This document shows, one piece after another, positions 1 through 13,800 of a stretch of 64,000 nt of DNA. Position numbers and translations under genes: made by a program. The stretch spans positions 13,534,720 through 13,598,719 of the forward strand of contig OZ038438.1 of the NCBI GenBank assembly GCA_964036275.1, read 5' to 3'. The stretch is from Litoditis marina (taxonomy: Eukaryota; Nematoda; Chromadorea; Rhabditida; Rhabditidae). Under the pieces are notes generated by a model that did not search any database, was not told the DNA's origin, and worked only from the letters and a program-made list of their open reading frames with translations. Each line of letters opens with the position of its first letter. Position 1 is the first letter of the stretch.

Positions 1-51
1 GAAGTACAATGGTATAGTATAGAGTGAAAGTCGAAATTGAGAACAACTCAC

Positions 52-3000
52 GAGTGAAGGGAATGAACTCCTCCTTCCATTTGGGCGTTTGTTGAGCGAA
101 GTTCGACGCGAAGCGCCGATGACCACATGCTCTTACTGAAAATTCAGAGAAAAACTCTGGACAAGAACTATGATGAATGAAAATTAGCTATTTACTCGCA
201 GTTTCTCACGAAACGCAAAGCATCTTCTGAACAATAGAACAAAGAAACGAAGTGAACTACTTGGCTAATCGTTGAAAAGTGTTAAGAAACCTACTGAAGC
301 TGTTCTAGAGAACTAATTCCCATTTGCTAATTGTTGGAAAATGAGGAACTTTTCGGCTAACCGTGGAAAAAGTGTGAGAAACCTACTGCAGCTGTTCGAG
401 AGAACTAATTCCCATGTCCTGTAACCCGTGCTGAATTCCTCTGATGAGATAGGGAAGGAGCTGGTGGCAAGAACCTCTGTCCTTCATGGTTGCCGAGACA
501 CCTTGAGCTACATTCACATCCGCTCCGTCCCTGCAAACAATTCAACTCAACTCAAATAAAGGAAAAGCTATGATATACACACTAAAACTAGCAATAGAAA
601 GCGAATGACAGAAGAGTGGTACGTTTTATCTCTACCCCTTCAAACCACTCTCTTTTAAAACGATCCCCCAAAATTTATACCCGTTTTCCCACGATATACC
701 TAGTATGAAATTGACAACTCCATAAAGTGTTCGATATTAGAAACTTTTCTGGACTTTTATTCTTTTACATGCTATTGTATAACAATATTTGTACCCAACC
801 AGAGTTGTGAAATTATTTTTCTTCATGAAAACACTAATGAGAAAGTTGTACTATGCATACTACATAAAAACGACAAATCCAATAACTTTTCGCCAGTGAT
901 TAGATAGAATGTGTAATTTTTGTGGAATAAATATATCAATTAGTTCATTAACAGCTAGAAGTTACAGTCCTCGTTCATGTGTGATAGTAGCAACCAACGC
1001 TGTGAAGTATCTATCTTTGCTGGTGGAATGGCTGCCCATGGCGTCCAGTGATCCCATTCCTCGATATTTCTTCACTCTGACACCGCTCCGATCCACCAAA
1101 TACTCTCCTGGAGCCTAGAAACAACAAGCTGCTCTCAAAAAAATTAGAAAAATTAGGTAAGTGAAGTTACAGATGATGTGGAAAATAGACCAAACTATAG
1201 CCCTTCTTAGACCAAACCAGATCCTTTGGCACGGGTAATTCTCCCGTGCCAAAGGAGAACACCGTGTGACTATATTCTGACAATGAGATGGATATCATCT
1301 ACCCTGCGACTACCCTGCGCAGCGCTTCGCGCTGCGCAGGGTAGTTTTTGTTCAGAGGTCTGCAGACACTCCAAAACAGCTTATTACCATTTTCTTCAAA
1401 GTACGTCGACCATTTTCCTAGATATGTGCATGAATCACTGAAGGGCAACACGTCTACAAGATACTAAGTTCACGTTCCAAGTAAAATTAGTTGAGAGGAG
1501 TTAGAGGGTCAAACGTCTCGCAAAAATGACTTCCGTGCTCGGCGGCGAAGGCGGCGGCGGCGACGAAAGTGCCCACCTCCTCAAACCTCGGCATAGTCTC
1601 GCTCAAAATTATCTTATTCCAAAAATTCTTACATTGTTGAAAAGCTATAAAAAAGTTGAGGCGTACGTATTTTTCAGGTATGTCTGAAATTTGAATATTA
1701 CGTGTGAGAGGGCCGAAAATAGTCTCGCGAAAAATCATGGATAGACCGGTTTCGTGAAAAAAAAATGAAAGAAGAGTTTAACGTGTAGTAGAAATACGTT
1801 TTCCAGTGAAGTATGAAGACCTCATGACAGGCGGGTACAGCTTGGTTTTCACTGCTATTCACATGTCTGAATGGAGACTTGGATAAAAGCTCTATTCACG
1901 CACGGCAAACGAAGGTTCGATTCCTGCCTGGAGCACAAAAGTTGCTCTCATTTGAACGAAGTTATAACTACGCCAATCGTTCTGAACTACGGCGCCGTTA
2001 AAAACTCCAGTAGAACCTCATAACATTCCTCGTTTAGCTCATTGTTCATAAAATATCATTTTTATTAAAAGTGACCGTTACTTCGTAGAAAAAGAGTTCA
2101 ATTAGTATAAAAACAGATGTAAAGAAAATTACGATTAGTTTTGGATGAAAAGTGTGCAAGAAATATGAAAGGAGTCCAATAAAAATATTTTGAGGAAAAG
2201 GCAAATCTTGAAAAAAAAACAGAGTGTAAGCTAGATCATTGTGAGTCGCAGTCAGAAGTTTTCTTTTCGGTAACAATAAACTCGGTATCCATTTTTTTCT
2301 AAACCGAGCGAGATCAGCCTTTTCCTCAAAATATTTTTATTGGACTTCTTTCATATTTCTTGCACACTTTTCATTCAAAACTAATCTTAACTTCCTCTAC
2401 ATCCGTTTTTTTTTACTAATTGAGCATAGTCTACTCGTTAGAGCCATGTTATAATGATAGCTTACAATCTGTGTTTTGTTCGCATGTTGAAGTAAATTAA
2501 CTGTTCAAATAACAGTGTCTTTAGCTGTATTCGGGAAATGGTCAACTAAACCAACTTCGTGAGTTCCGGCCAGCAGTCCACCCATCATGGCTGCGTTTGC
2601 GCCCAGCGACAGCGACTTGGTGATGAAGCCGACGTCTCTGATCCCACCGTCAGCCCAGGTGGGGATTCCGAACTTCTTCGCCACTTGACTCACGTGGTAA
2701 ATGGCGCTTCCCTGTGCACGACCCACGGCACACACTAGAACGGAGCAATGCAAATTATTAAATGGCGTTAATATAGAATAAATGCAATTTATAGAAGTAT
2801 GTATGTGAAAGCTTAGTTATCGATAGGAACTACATAGTTTCCATCATTGAACCAGACTTTCGTCACTATGTAATTTAGAGTCAGATGTTTTAGTCTGTTG
2901 AATAATGAAATAAATAAGGCTTTGAAACTTGGTTCTTGACTGTAAAAGTTGGGGGAATAATCGAAACTAAGTAAACCACGGTAAGATGGGTAAACGCTGT

Positions 3001-6000
3001 TGGGCCGAAAAGGTTATATTGCAACAATTGCCGAAAACACACGAATACTGATTCCGGAGGCCGTATGCATGAAAGATCCCGGGCCGGGTTGGGATGTGAT
3101 CCCGGGCTCGATTTGTCCCGGGATGGCCACCCCGGTATGCACTAAGCATCCCGCCCGGGCTCATATCCCGGGCGGCAAATTTCATCCCGAGCTCAAGAGG
3201 TCGGGTTCGAGCCAAATAACATGGTTTTTCTTGTAATTGACCTATTTTTTCGAACGTTATATATGTCAAATGCTTATTTATGAGATTAGTAAGCCAAGTA
3301 GTTTCCGTAAACATAAAATTTGGTTTATATGGACGAGGTTTGAAAAATAGTATTATTTATCAAAAATGTCTCTTTATCACTTCAAAAGTCTACTCTATTA
3401 ACTCTAATACGGTTTTTGTACCTTCAATTAGTCAAATTTCGTAAAACATTCAATTATTTGTAAAGCACAAAAACATCGGATATCAATGTTGTTTTTAATA
3501 AAATAGTAGAGTAATACTATACGCATCACTTAATGTGTTTTTTTATAATCAAAAGGAACATCGTTTGCTACTTTGTTGAACACTTAAAGGTAACAAAAGT
3601 GCATTGTTTACATGAAAATCGCCTATCCCGACCTCATCCCGCCGGGATCTAACCCAACCCGGCCGGGATGCCTTTGCATACCAGTTATCCCAACCCGAGA
3701 CGGGCCCGGGTTACATCCCGGCGGGCTCACATCCCGGCTAGGGATGTTCATGCATACCGCCTCGGGTCCGATCACGTGCATTTCCAACTCACCCTCCTGC
3801 GTAATGCATATGGAGCCACTTCCCATTCCCACGCGGAGCCCGTCTACGCCACATTCTATCAGACGTCTCGCTTGTTCCCCCGTCACCACTACAACACAAA
3901 TCATTGGTCCAATGCCGAAAAAGACGGAGAAACACGGTATAACTCAATTGCTGCTGTCGACGATCATTCAGCCGTGTAGCCGAGAAGGCATCCGCGTAAC
4001 CTACCTCAAGAATATTGAACCAACTGGCTCATTCAGTTTCAGTAGCACTGCAATGAGGTTGAACACTTCACACAGTCATATAGTCTAGAAGTTTATTTAC
4101 AACTTTCTCAATTAGCCGACCTCACACGAGTTTATTACACTGATTACGGTACTATTCAAACTACTGAGTTACTTATTGCGCTTAGTTCATTATTTACTTC
4201 CAAGAAACCTGCAATGTCAGTAAAGTTATAACTCATGAGAAACCAACCATTTCCTCCAATTACTTTCATATGTGGCCAGTGTTTCTTGATGTATCTAATC
4301 ATGTTCTCTTGATAAAGTGATGAGCCGTTCGATGAATCCTAGATTTGTACAAATGTGCTGACAAAAAACAGTACGTTCAAGTTCACCTTCAATAAAATTT
4401 TGTCTACCGTCTTTAAATCAGTAAAAATGTGTGGTTATGTAACTAAAAAAATTTACAGTTATAGTTTAACTATTTCCATTCAAACAACTAATGTGTTGAT
4501 TACATACAACAACTCATGTGTTGATTACAATCTGCTGAATAAATATTCTGAATATTCTGAAACTTCATTTCAGTTCGTTCAATTTTTGCAGAACAGTAAT
4601 ATTTTAACTGAACTTGAATGCCGGCATTTACAGCAAGTATGAAAACTCTTTTTTGGTTCATCATAAGAAGAATGTTCGATTATTTGAAAATAAATTCTGT
4701 TTGAATACGTTCAATAAACTCACTATAACTACGAGATCGACCCCAACGTCAGCCAGAGCTTCGACAGTCGTCTTAGACTCCTCTCTAGTGTTGATTGCAG
4801 CCCCACAAAGGAGTTGACCTTTCGAGTCATAAGAAGCTAGCGGGAAATCTCGCGCCTGTGAGAAAAACAAATTAGGTTTCAATGTAGCATTAAACAAAAA
4901 TGAAAGCAAAACATCTCTTCCGAAGAACGTCCAGGACTAAGGAGTCTATGTGAAGCACACATACTCAGACACGTCCGTAAATTAAATACTGATAAACATT
5001 TTGTATGAGAACACACTCAAGATCATGGCAGAGTGAAAACTCCTGATATTTGGACAGTTTTGTTGAGACAACTGAAAATACGGCTCGGCAAAAATGAGTT
5101 TTGATGAAATACTCTAATTTGAAGGCATTTGTAGTGATCATGACAGGAGTAAAATTTGTTGTAGATACAGTCCAGAGCCGAAACCATGAGAAAGCTAAGA
5201 GGCTTCTGAACATTCAAATATATAACTATGTTGCACGTGTAAGAGAAACAGCCGTATGTTTATAGTATTCACCTTAATCAGATCCGATCTACAGACGAGA
5301 GCAACCAGCTCACTCCTGTCGTTCACAATAGGCAACTTCCCTGAATTAGACCAGATATAGTACCTCGTCTAAATTCTACTCAACGCACCGTAACTCTTCA
5401 CCAGTTACGGGTTTCAATAGTTGAATGGTTTTTTTTTCTAATTTGAACACCGTCTCTTCCAAAACTATGTTTGGTATTTCGTAGCTCTAGTAGTGGTAAA
5501 GATCACAGTGCCAGTTTCAAACGCCCCCCCCCCCCCGAAAAATATTGAGAAACTGCTTGGGAATTTCGGAATCATAATGTGGAGAGGTATCAGTGCGTAG
5601 AACGAGTGATACCTCGCTTTATCAATAGAGAAGTCGACTCACTGAGTTTTTTCTGCTTCATGATCTCGTGTGATCCCTCCAAGGTGTCACATATATGGCC
5701 AACAATAATTTCCTTCACATCCTTCATGATCTAAAATGAAGAAAACTAGCAGACAACAGCACGTAGTTGGTTAATTAAAAACAAAACTCATTCCGACCAT
5801 CAACAAGTGTTGCCGCAAAATTCTGAGTTGTATTGATTTTTACCTCTCTCACAGTGGTTGTCTTCTGTTTTCCTTTTTCAATCAGATCAAAGTCGATTCT
5901 CGTCACCATGCCTGAAAATAAACGTGAAGGTTGGATGCCTGGAAACTAAGACAAAAGTGAAGATTAAACTTTAAAAGATTACAATTAACCTTTTTGTTTC

Positions 6001-7313
6001 AAATAACGTTCATTTAGGGCTTGACAGCCAGAAAAACACGCACCCAGGAGTTGTGATCCCACATGACCGTTCGATGTAACAGGTGCGCCAGTGTAGCCAT
6101 GTTTGAGTTTGATCTGCATCATGTCGAACACAGTCTGGTCGGGACGGAGACAGTGCGGCTGCATGATGTATCCCTGCTTGAAACGCTGGAACACTACCGT
6201 TCTCTCAGAGGGTAAAGAGACCAAATATTCATGGTCGTTTGATCTGGATACACACCACACCGTATACGAAGATACACGCCGTTGTTTGCAAAATTTGCTC
6301 AAACATTAACGGTATAAACTAAAACACAGCGGGATAGGCCGCTAATAACCGTGGCAACGTGCTTCAAGAAGAGGCAAACTTGATAATGGAACTTCGGAAA
6401 GTATCTCTCACCTTCACTTTCAACACCTCAGCAACCTGGTCTTCGTATGAAGCAAAGTTGCTGTGAATGATGCCAAGTCCTCCGTGCAACTGGAAACAGC
6501 AGAACAATTCATTATAAAATCCCACCGATTTCGAAAAGTTGCAATCATCCACTCTTTGAGCCAAATTTCTGCAGAACGGAAAATTTGAAAGTTGTTGTGT
6601 AATGAGTGCTAGTTATTGATGGCGCTTAGCAGTATCCATCATCTTCACATCCTAACTTTCACTATCAGAGAAAGTTTTTATTTCACATGTTTCACAGATC
6701 CACCACGAAGTTTTGAAATTGCCTGTGACGTACCGCCATGGCGATCGCCATCTGACTCTCAGTAACAGTGTCCATGGGAGATGAGACCAGTGGCGCTTTG
6801 ATCTTCAGTCCGCGAGCCACTTCAGTTTCCAGATCAACCGAAGTCACCGAAAAGTCAATGTAACCGGGTAGTACGTTGAAATCACTAAAAAAAACGGATT
6901 GCGCTCATTATATTTGCTCTGTTTAAATTTTTTAATATTCAAAAAATACACAAAAACAGCAAAAATTGAACTGTCTCTTTATGTTGTAGCTCATAGTCAA
7001 AACCATGCAGCTCGATTGACGGTTTGAGAAAATCATTTGTCACTTATTCGTATGGTACAGACTGAAATGAACAGGAAAAGAAACCTCCAAGAACTATGAG
7101 AACTTGGTGCAACTGAATTTTGTGAATATGTGCATTGTTCAACTGCAGAAGATTTCCATTGAAAGCACAACTGTACCAATTCAACTCCAAGATATAGACT
7201 GATCACGCACTGGAAATGCTCTAGCAATTGCCACAAATGTACCTGAACGTTATTCCTTTGTTAGAATACATCATCTCATGCACCGACTGGCCATCGCTAC
7301 CGGTTTCAGCCAT
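52..7313 (-). CDS. IMPDH: IMP dehydrogenase (14 exons in window, C-terminus cut by left edge)
   Basis: Converts IMP to XMP with NAD, the rate-limiting cytosolic step of guanine nucleotide synthesis. Exons, in transcript order: 7313-7243, 6884-6734, 6489-6412, 6185-6044, 5911-5844, 5730-5643, 5340-5273, 4855-4724, 4338-4248, 3888-3793, 2734-2556, 1114-999, 530-387, 135-52; all phases agree. The model gives about 502 residues; the human enzyme has 514, so only about 7 residues are missing. Visible motifs are [17 protein letters not shown], two CBS domains (about residues 105-225), [19 protein letters not shown] with catalytic Cys about 324, ADGGI and the flap motif [12 protein letters not shown]. 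The CBS pair and flap rule out GMP reductase. The ATG at 7313 lies 4 nt behind a TTGCAG acceptor (7318), suggesting spliced-leader trans-splicing. Three donors are GTTGG. Confidence 0.96.
1234..1345. repeat. Two perfect hairpins next to repeat copy 1
   Basis: Near 1229-1262 the arms CCTTTGGCACGGG and CCCGTGCCAAAGG flank a 7-nt loop. Near 1302-1345 the arms CTACCCTGCGCAGCGC and GCGCTGCGCAGGGTAG flank TTC. A similar GCGCAGCGC hairpin sits at the matching end of repeat copy 2 (about 43015-43070), so the second hairpin is probably the element's terminus. Confidence 0.7.
1310..2430. repeat. 1.1-kb dispersed repeat, copy 1
   Basis: Inverted partner of about 41925-43050. The shared order is a GC-rich hairpin end, the stretch AGTACGTCGACCATTTTCC, a GTTTGACCCTCTAA tract, a segment carrying GGTTCGATTCC (like a tRNA B box) at about 1914, and a foldback tail. 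In the tail the stretch near 2150-2215 is repeated in inverse at 2300-2400. Lies inside an IMPDH intron. No transposase frame is visible, so it is probably non-autonomous. Confidence 0.85.
3054..3767. mobile_element. GC-rich foldback/MITE-like element in an IMPDH intron
   Basis: Arms at about 3054-3215 and 3612-3767 are inverted copies rich in ATCCCGG/CCGGGAT words. The outer ends read GGAGGCCGTATGCATGAA and, in reverse complement, CGAGGCGGTATGCATGAA. The middle, 3216-3611, is AT-rich. Composition contrasts sharply with the surrounding intron. The right end stops about 25 bp from the exon that ends at 3793. No coding frame of its own and no clear target-site duplication. Confidence 0.75.
5524..5537. 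repeat. Poly-C tract
   Basis: A run of about 13 C in an IMPDH intron. Similar long G or C runs occur near 29310-29327 (SLC4 intron) and 36166-36185. Confidence 0.8.
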
Positions 7314-7318
7314 AATTC

Positions 7319-10300
7319 TGCAACCACAATATCTCTTCACTGAGACAACTTTGTTTAGATCTCCATTACTTACGAGGGACCACGGTGACCTCCTCTTTTC
7401 AAAGAAAGGGACCTTCACCAAATTGAGTCATATGAAGTCTTGAGCAGCAATATTTCCTCTCGCAAACGTGATGCATCAATGGTTCGAAAATCAGCTCTGG
7501 CTTCTCGATTACTGGTGAAAAAGACATTTGTACATTCAACAGAATTAAATTAAACGGGTTGGTTGAAATAGTAGACGTCTTCATTCAGACAGAAATGAAC
7601 TGCGTTGTTCAACAATGTGAGCGAAAACTCTTGTGCTTCTCTCATTTATCTGATCAATGTTACGACGATAAGACGTAGCATTACTTTCTCACAATATACA
7701 AATGCGACCATTGTTGTACTATCTGCGAATTGTGCACATTCGCAGAACATCTGGTTGCAACGAACAAACCTTCTGGCCCCAACAATACGAGATTGGGATC
7801 GAAAACCCATTGCCAGGTTGCAATCTGACCAAGCAACTTAGTTTGGCAACATTCATTCTGGAATGACCTGGTAGAAAACAGAGGACTCATAAACCGGTGT
7901 CTGAAACTAGAAGGACGGAGCACGGATACCCAAAAAGGCAGTTGTGTTTTTAATATAATGCAACTTTTTCAAACGCTGAACGCTAGACAACGGTTGAGTC
8001 TCTGCGTCACATGCTCGTGAATACTGTGTGGTGAGTGGGATTTAAGTAAAAGCCATACAAACTTTTTAAGTAATATCCATGAGAATATTATTTTTCCACG
8101 GACAAAAACGTCTTTTTCAGACAATAGTTCCAAACTTGAAAAATATTTCTGCGTTCGAAGGTAGTTATATTGAAATTTTGAAATCCAGGCTTATTGGAAC
8201 ACAAATGACTTTGTGTCCTTTTGCCATTCTATGAGGTCGACGGTGTTATTACCTGCAGCAATTTTCCCAGAATGATTCGACATCCACAATCTCAATGGAT
8301 AATATTTCCAAAACATCGGAATATTGTTGGAAACACATGGATGTTAAACAACTCTTCACACAATGTAAAGCTGTAAATTTTCTCATTTCTGATATTTACA
8401 GGTTTCCCTGGACTTTTTAGTATACTTCTTCAGCGTTCCTCTTCACTTATCATATTTTGAGTTTAGTCGAAAATCAATCCTATGTGCGTAGTATAAAAAC
8501 GAGAGGTTTTCCATTTCCACGGTTTGCATGTATTTATAAGAACAAGTTTATTTTATATTATCAGGCATGCTGCCGCCCAATACCCAATCTGCTTGTCCCG
8601 CCATACGCCCTGTCAATATCGATTGGTCGGACGCCACCCCCACATATACATACTCGTAATAAACTAAATTCACGCAAAACATATGGTTATGTACAGGTTA
8701 TGGCTCCAAAAAAAACCGTACATTAATTTTTGCTGTGTTGTTTCAAACAACTGCCTCTCTAACTGTTATTTTCTTGTTGTTTCATATGTGTTTAGAAGAG
8801 TTCCTCTCAAATGAACTCGGATTGAGCTCGAGTCGTCCCGCCCTCTGTTTAATTTTTGGCACGAATATATGGTTAGCTAAACATGAGATGTTACACATTT
8901 CAAATAACCATGATTTTGAGAAAAACCATAAGTTTCCTAACTAGGTCAAAGTTTGTCCTACCATTCGCCCACCAACTTAATAGTTACAATTACATCATTG
9001 GTTCCAGGGGGGATATGCCAGGGTTTTAACCATCTAGAGTATCAAACCTGCATTTTTCACTGGGCAAAAAATTATTATAAAACTACAGATAAGAGCACGA
9101 GTATTCAAGTTCTCAACTACGAAATTACAATTACATCTACTTTGTTCTCTTGAAAATGTGCGCAAAGCCCCCTTACTTGATACTTACTGAGCTGTGTGCC
9201 ATTGTTTAGTACCAAAAACCATGATTTTAAACCGTTTTTCTTTCCTCGCGCTCACACTATATTTTGGTGTAGGAGGGCAATGTTAAACTAAGGTGCATAA
9301 AACATTTGTGCCATACTCGAGGATGACCTTTTTCGTTCAGGTCCATCCAGTATATATGTATTGATTGCTGGGGCACAGCGGCTGCCACTAGGTACTCCAA
9401 ATAGAAACGGCCAGCGCGTTTTCGAGAATGGATTGCTTGTGATTTTTGAGATTATTATCAACTATAAAACTCAAATGTTCCTATTAGATCCTATGAATCC
9501 ATTGATTTTCTAATGTTTACTTCGCAACCTGATCAATACAATCGATTGCGAAACTTTTCGACCGTTTCGCAAGTTTTTTTTATATTTCGAGAAAAACGCT
9601 CGATTTTGTCTCAGTTCAATTTTTCTTTCACCTGGACTGTTGGAAAGTATCATACCTGCTCCACCCATTCCTATAAAAGTAATGACTCATTTCGTTGATA
9701 ATATATTGTTACAAAGTTTTATTGTAAAACGCCATGTTTCACAATATGATATTTTCTAGTCACTTTCAGTAAACCGAATGTACAGGTAGCGGGAACTTTA
9801 AACAGCTACACACCGATCATTGAGCATAGATTAAATGAAACTAACTCTTAGGCTAGAGAATATAAATGCACTTCAGTTTTGAAGCAATAAAGGTATAGTA
9901 GCACATTTCCACTAAACGAAGACTAGAGAATTACCAGAAAAGATAAGTAAACGAGGATCTCAACAAATTAGAGATTTGGGACAAAGCCTATCTCAGAGTT
10001 AGAGGCTTATAAGAGAGAAGAACGAACTTGAATTTTTGAACCAGAAACTATGTAGAGTATTTGGAAGATTTCATTAGAAAGACACATTTGCGCGTTTATA
10101 ACCTTCTCTTGTAGTTATTTGATTCTCTTGAAATTATTGGATTCCTACTCCACAATGATTGTATACGCAACATCTGAAGCAGAGGTAGTTTTTTTTTCGA
10201 TAAGAACTCAACGATCGATTCTTTATTCTCATACCTTCTGAACTTCATATTGAATATAATTAGCATTCTTGTGCTTTCATCGATTCTGTTTTGTTACAGA

Positions 10301-10855
10301 AGAATTCTTCAAGTAACCGCTTCGATCCACATTATGGTAATATTACGATAACCCCCAAATTAATCCAAAAGTTTCGAGAGAAGTGCGCAAAACCACTTCG
10401 CGAGTCTAATCTGCGCAGCGAGTCACGCGCGCGATAGTGCTCAAAACTGTAGTCTTGTGAAAATAAGCATATACTTCCTTTCACGTATTTTTCAGTTTTC
10501 ACTTCTGCTAAAACATGTTCAAACTGTCCATCTTGATCCTCATAGTCAAGTTGTTTTTTGGATGGGTTCCATCTCTTTTTAGTGTCGTTTTTCAGTTAGT
10601 TAGATTCTGCTTTTTTCGAAATTTATTTCTGAGAAACACCTTTTCTTGGCTAAGCTCCAGCAAATAAGTCAAATAGATTCATTCAGATTATTCGTTGTTA
10701 AACCGAGTGTTGACTCTCATTCTCGATTTGTGTTCTCACTAAACAAGAAAGTATATATTAGCGCACAGTACACATGTACAATTTTTTGATTTTGTGTTTA
10801 GTTGTTTGAGTTACCTCTCTTTCTTTGTTATGTAGAAACACCATTGCAGATTTCA
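7319..10855. other. Gene-free interval between divergent IMPDH and zinc-finger genes
   Basis: No exon chain could be supported on either strand. AT-rich, short ORFs only. It should hold both promoters because the two genes point away from each other. No clear TATA box, CRISPR-like array, rRNA or tRNA gene seen. Confidence 0.6.
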
Positions 10856-10880
10856 GCCATTATTTTGGTGAAAATCCAAA

Positions 10881-13800
10881 ATGATGTCCCGTTCTGAGTT
10901 GGGATATTATGTGTTCCGTACTCCTGAGAAAACTGTACTCCAAGAGTTAGCTGCTGAACTGGTTTGTTAGCCCACATAATCGTTTTCATGTTCGACTTTT
11001 AAGAAATCTAAGGCTGATACAAAGTCTGATTGATGTGGTTATAAGTGTAATTTTTTTGTAGTTCTAAATCTCAGTTCTCGCATTTATCGTTCATAATAAA
11101 ATGTATTGCTAATGTTAGACGTGCAGATGGAATGTGATCAGTGCTCACATCTGAAATACTGGAACAGTTGATTTTTATTGAGTTACAATTGGATGAATTT
11201 TTGACTATTAAATATATATTACGTGCTAAGCTGGTAGTTGTGAAAGATATAAATGTCTACCATCCGTTTCAGAAAGCGGCCAAATTGTGTTTGAATTTAT
11301 CGACACGAGTTGGCAATTTGACTGAATGTTCCTCGTCATTGAGCCCGCGAGATGCCGTTTTCGGAATGTGTCGTGTCGCGAGTCTCGCCCAGCGAGACGC
11401 CATTCACAGATCACTCGTGAGTCGGAGAAGAAATGGGGGAAATTGTACAATCTTTTTCCCGAGTCTCTATCCCTCACCTTAATCTCAGTTTGCTATCTCG
11501 GAAAAAATAGCGGAAGACTAAGAAGGGAGGGAGGGGGTGGGGTACTTCTATAACAGGGATCCCCACTATTCCACCGTTTGGATTCAAATCTGCAGCTTTA
11601 ATCCCTTTTGGATATCTGAGCACAATCGCACAATTGTTAAATCTACCCTTCTCGGAATTCGGTAATAACTTCAAATCCTGTTCTTGTGAAATTAAAAAAA
11701 GAGAGAGTAACGAGTAACATAGGACCACTTTTTGGACGCCGTTGCAAATACTGCGCTCGTGGCTCATTGCTGCAGATAATAGACTACCGTAGTTTGTAGC
11801 AAACCGCTGTGGTCGGAAGAACATATTTCAGCGAAGCATAACTCTTGACTTGACCCAAATATGATAAGAATCAAACTACAAACAGAGGATCAAGCAACAA
11901 ATGTCATTTCAGGCATCGAAACCCACCTTGGAGATGGCGAGAAGTAAGGTGAAGGGCGAGCTTTGTTTCTGTCCGTTCACTACAGACTGTTGCAATCATG
12001 GGGCCGTGAGGAACCGCATTGAACATGGATTACCACGATTAGAGTTTGGAGCAATCAAGTTCCAGGTATGGTTGCTTTGCTAAACGTAATTGCTAAACGC
12101 AATGAAGAAAATTTGATGACAAAACGTGTGATGTGCTCTTTGAACCTATGCCAAAGAGTTTGTTCCTTCCATGCTATTGTGTAGTGTGGTTCCGGTTCTT
12201 TACAGACAGAGTTTGTGTTTCATGTTACTAGACCCATCAACTAGTAAAAATCATTCACTTCTCTTCCAGAATACATTAGCTTCTATCTTAACGCTGGCTG
12301 ATTTCGAGCGGATGCGAGAGAACTCGAAGAAGCGAGAGGCCAAAGCGGAGTCTTCTCCGTCTGTGGCGAACACAATCAGGCCGACTGATCGGAAAACAAG
12401 AAAGTCGTCCGACAGTGGTGAGCAGTTATGGAAGCCTTCATTCAGAAATAGAACACATTCTGCATGTAAATAGAGGGATGCACTTTTTTACTTCTAAGTG
12501 TAAGGTTGAAGGAAGGTTCAAAGAAGTCACCTTCTGGTAAAAAGTATAACCAATTGTTCCCTCAACTAGATAACTGTATATGGGTGTAAAACGTTTTCAA
12601 CATCTTTCAACGTATAGTTGGGCTTACAGGTATCAGTGTCAGCCCCCTTCCTCTCAACACTCTGACGGATAATGTGCCTCTCGCTCCCGCGAGAAGGGTA
12701 CGCATTCGGAAAAGGGCAAGAAAAGATGACGAGGAGTCAGAAGAAGAACCCGAACTCGTAGAGATGGCAGTCGAGCCCTGTCAGCAATGCAAGGTACAAA
12801 CTCATCATTTCTGTAAAGTTTGTAGGATTTCAATGGAGCATTTTACTTTCATCGTTTTTCCAATTTAGATTTAAGTTGAGAAATGAGGTACGTGAGTTCT
12901 CGCCTCAGGGCGTGAGAGGAAGTTACACGAAGAGTTTAAAAAAGGAGCGAGGAAAGTACAAATCTTTCTAATTCTAGTTTTTTTATTCGATCAATGCGGT
13001 ATGTATAATTGTGTTTGGGTGATTTTTCGTACTTCTCTACATGGAGCTCGTGGTGCATTCCTATGATGTGTCATGCTTTCTGAACATAAAAATTCATTTT
13101 CAGGAGTGTTCCCTTTGGATTAAAAGGAATAAGCTTCTTCCTCACGCCTGCAAACACGGAGATCAGCAGAGGTATAATTTCTGGGTGAATTTATTGTGTG
13201 AATTTCAGTCAACAAGAGTCCACATATACATTAGTCCAACCTTGTGTGGTCATTTTTCCAGTGAGTATGAGTACAAGAGTGAAATTGGGTTGGAGCTCAG
13301 TAATAAGGTCAGAAAACTGAGTTACAGAACATGCAGATTTTCCGAACAATCTTTCTCCTAAAATACTGCCTTGCAGTTTGCAATTCAAAAAGTATGTGTC
13401 TACGGATCGGTAGAACGGAGTAGACTGCAATGAGTTCTCCTCGCCGTACAATAATACAATTGAAGCATTCCGGTATACTGCGTTTGTAGTTTGATTGCAA
13501 TGTATTTTGAGCGCAACTTGTGCTGAGATGTGACGGAGAAGACTAGATAACGATTTGTTACCGCTACATAAATGAAAGTTTGCGTCCAACATATCTCCGT
13601 CCCTCATGTGAAACTGCTGTCTTATTCAGATTTCGTTGTTCGAATTGCGAGTATCAAGGCGCAACCTATGCGGCTGGTCAGAAACATATTAACCGGTGTC
13701 ATAAAAACGAGAGAGTGAAGATATTCGACTGGACCAGGTAACTAATCATCGTCTTAACTAGTTCTGAATTTCTCCGGCATTACTAGTGTCGAAAATATGG

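Noticed and set aside
3612..4088. 158-codon plus-strand ORF
   Set aside because: Made of foldback element sequence plus the antisense of the IMPDH exon at 3793-3888.
52..7313. GMP reductase
   Set aside because: Two CBS domains, the [12 protein letters not shown] flap and the IMPDH-type C-terminus are present; GMP reductase lacks them.
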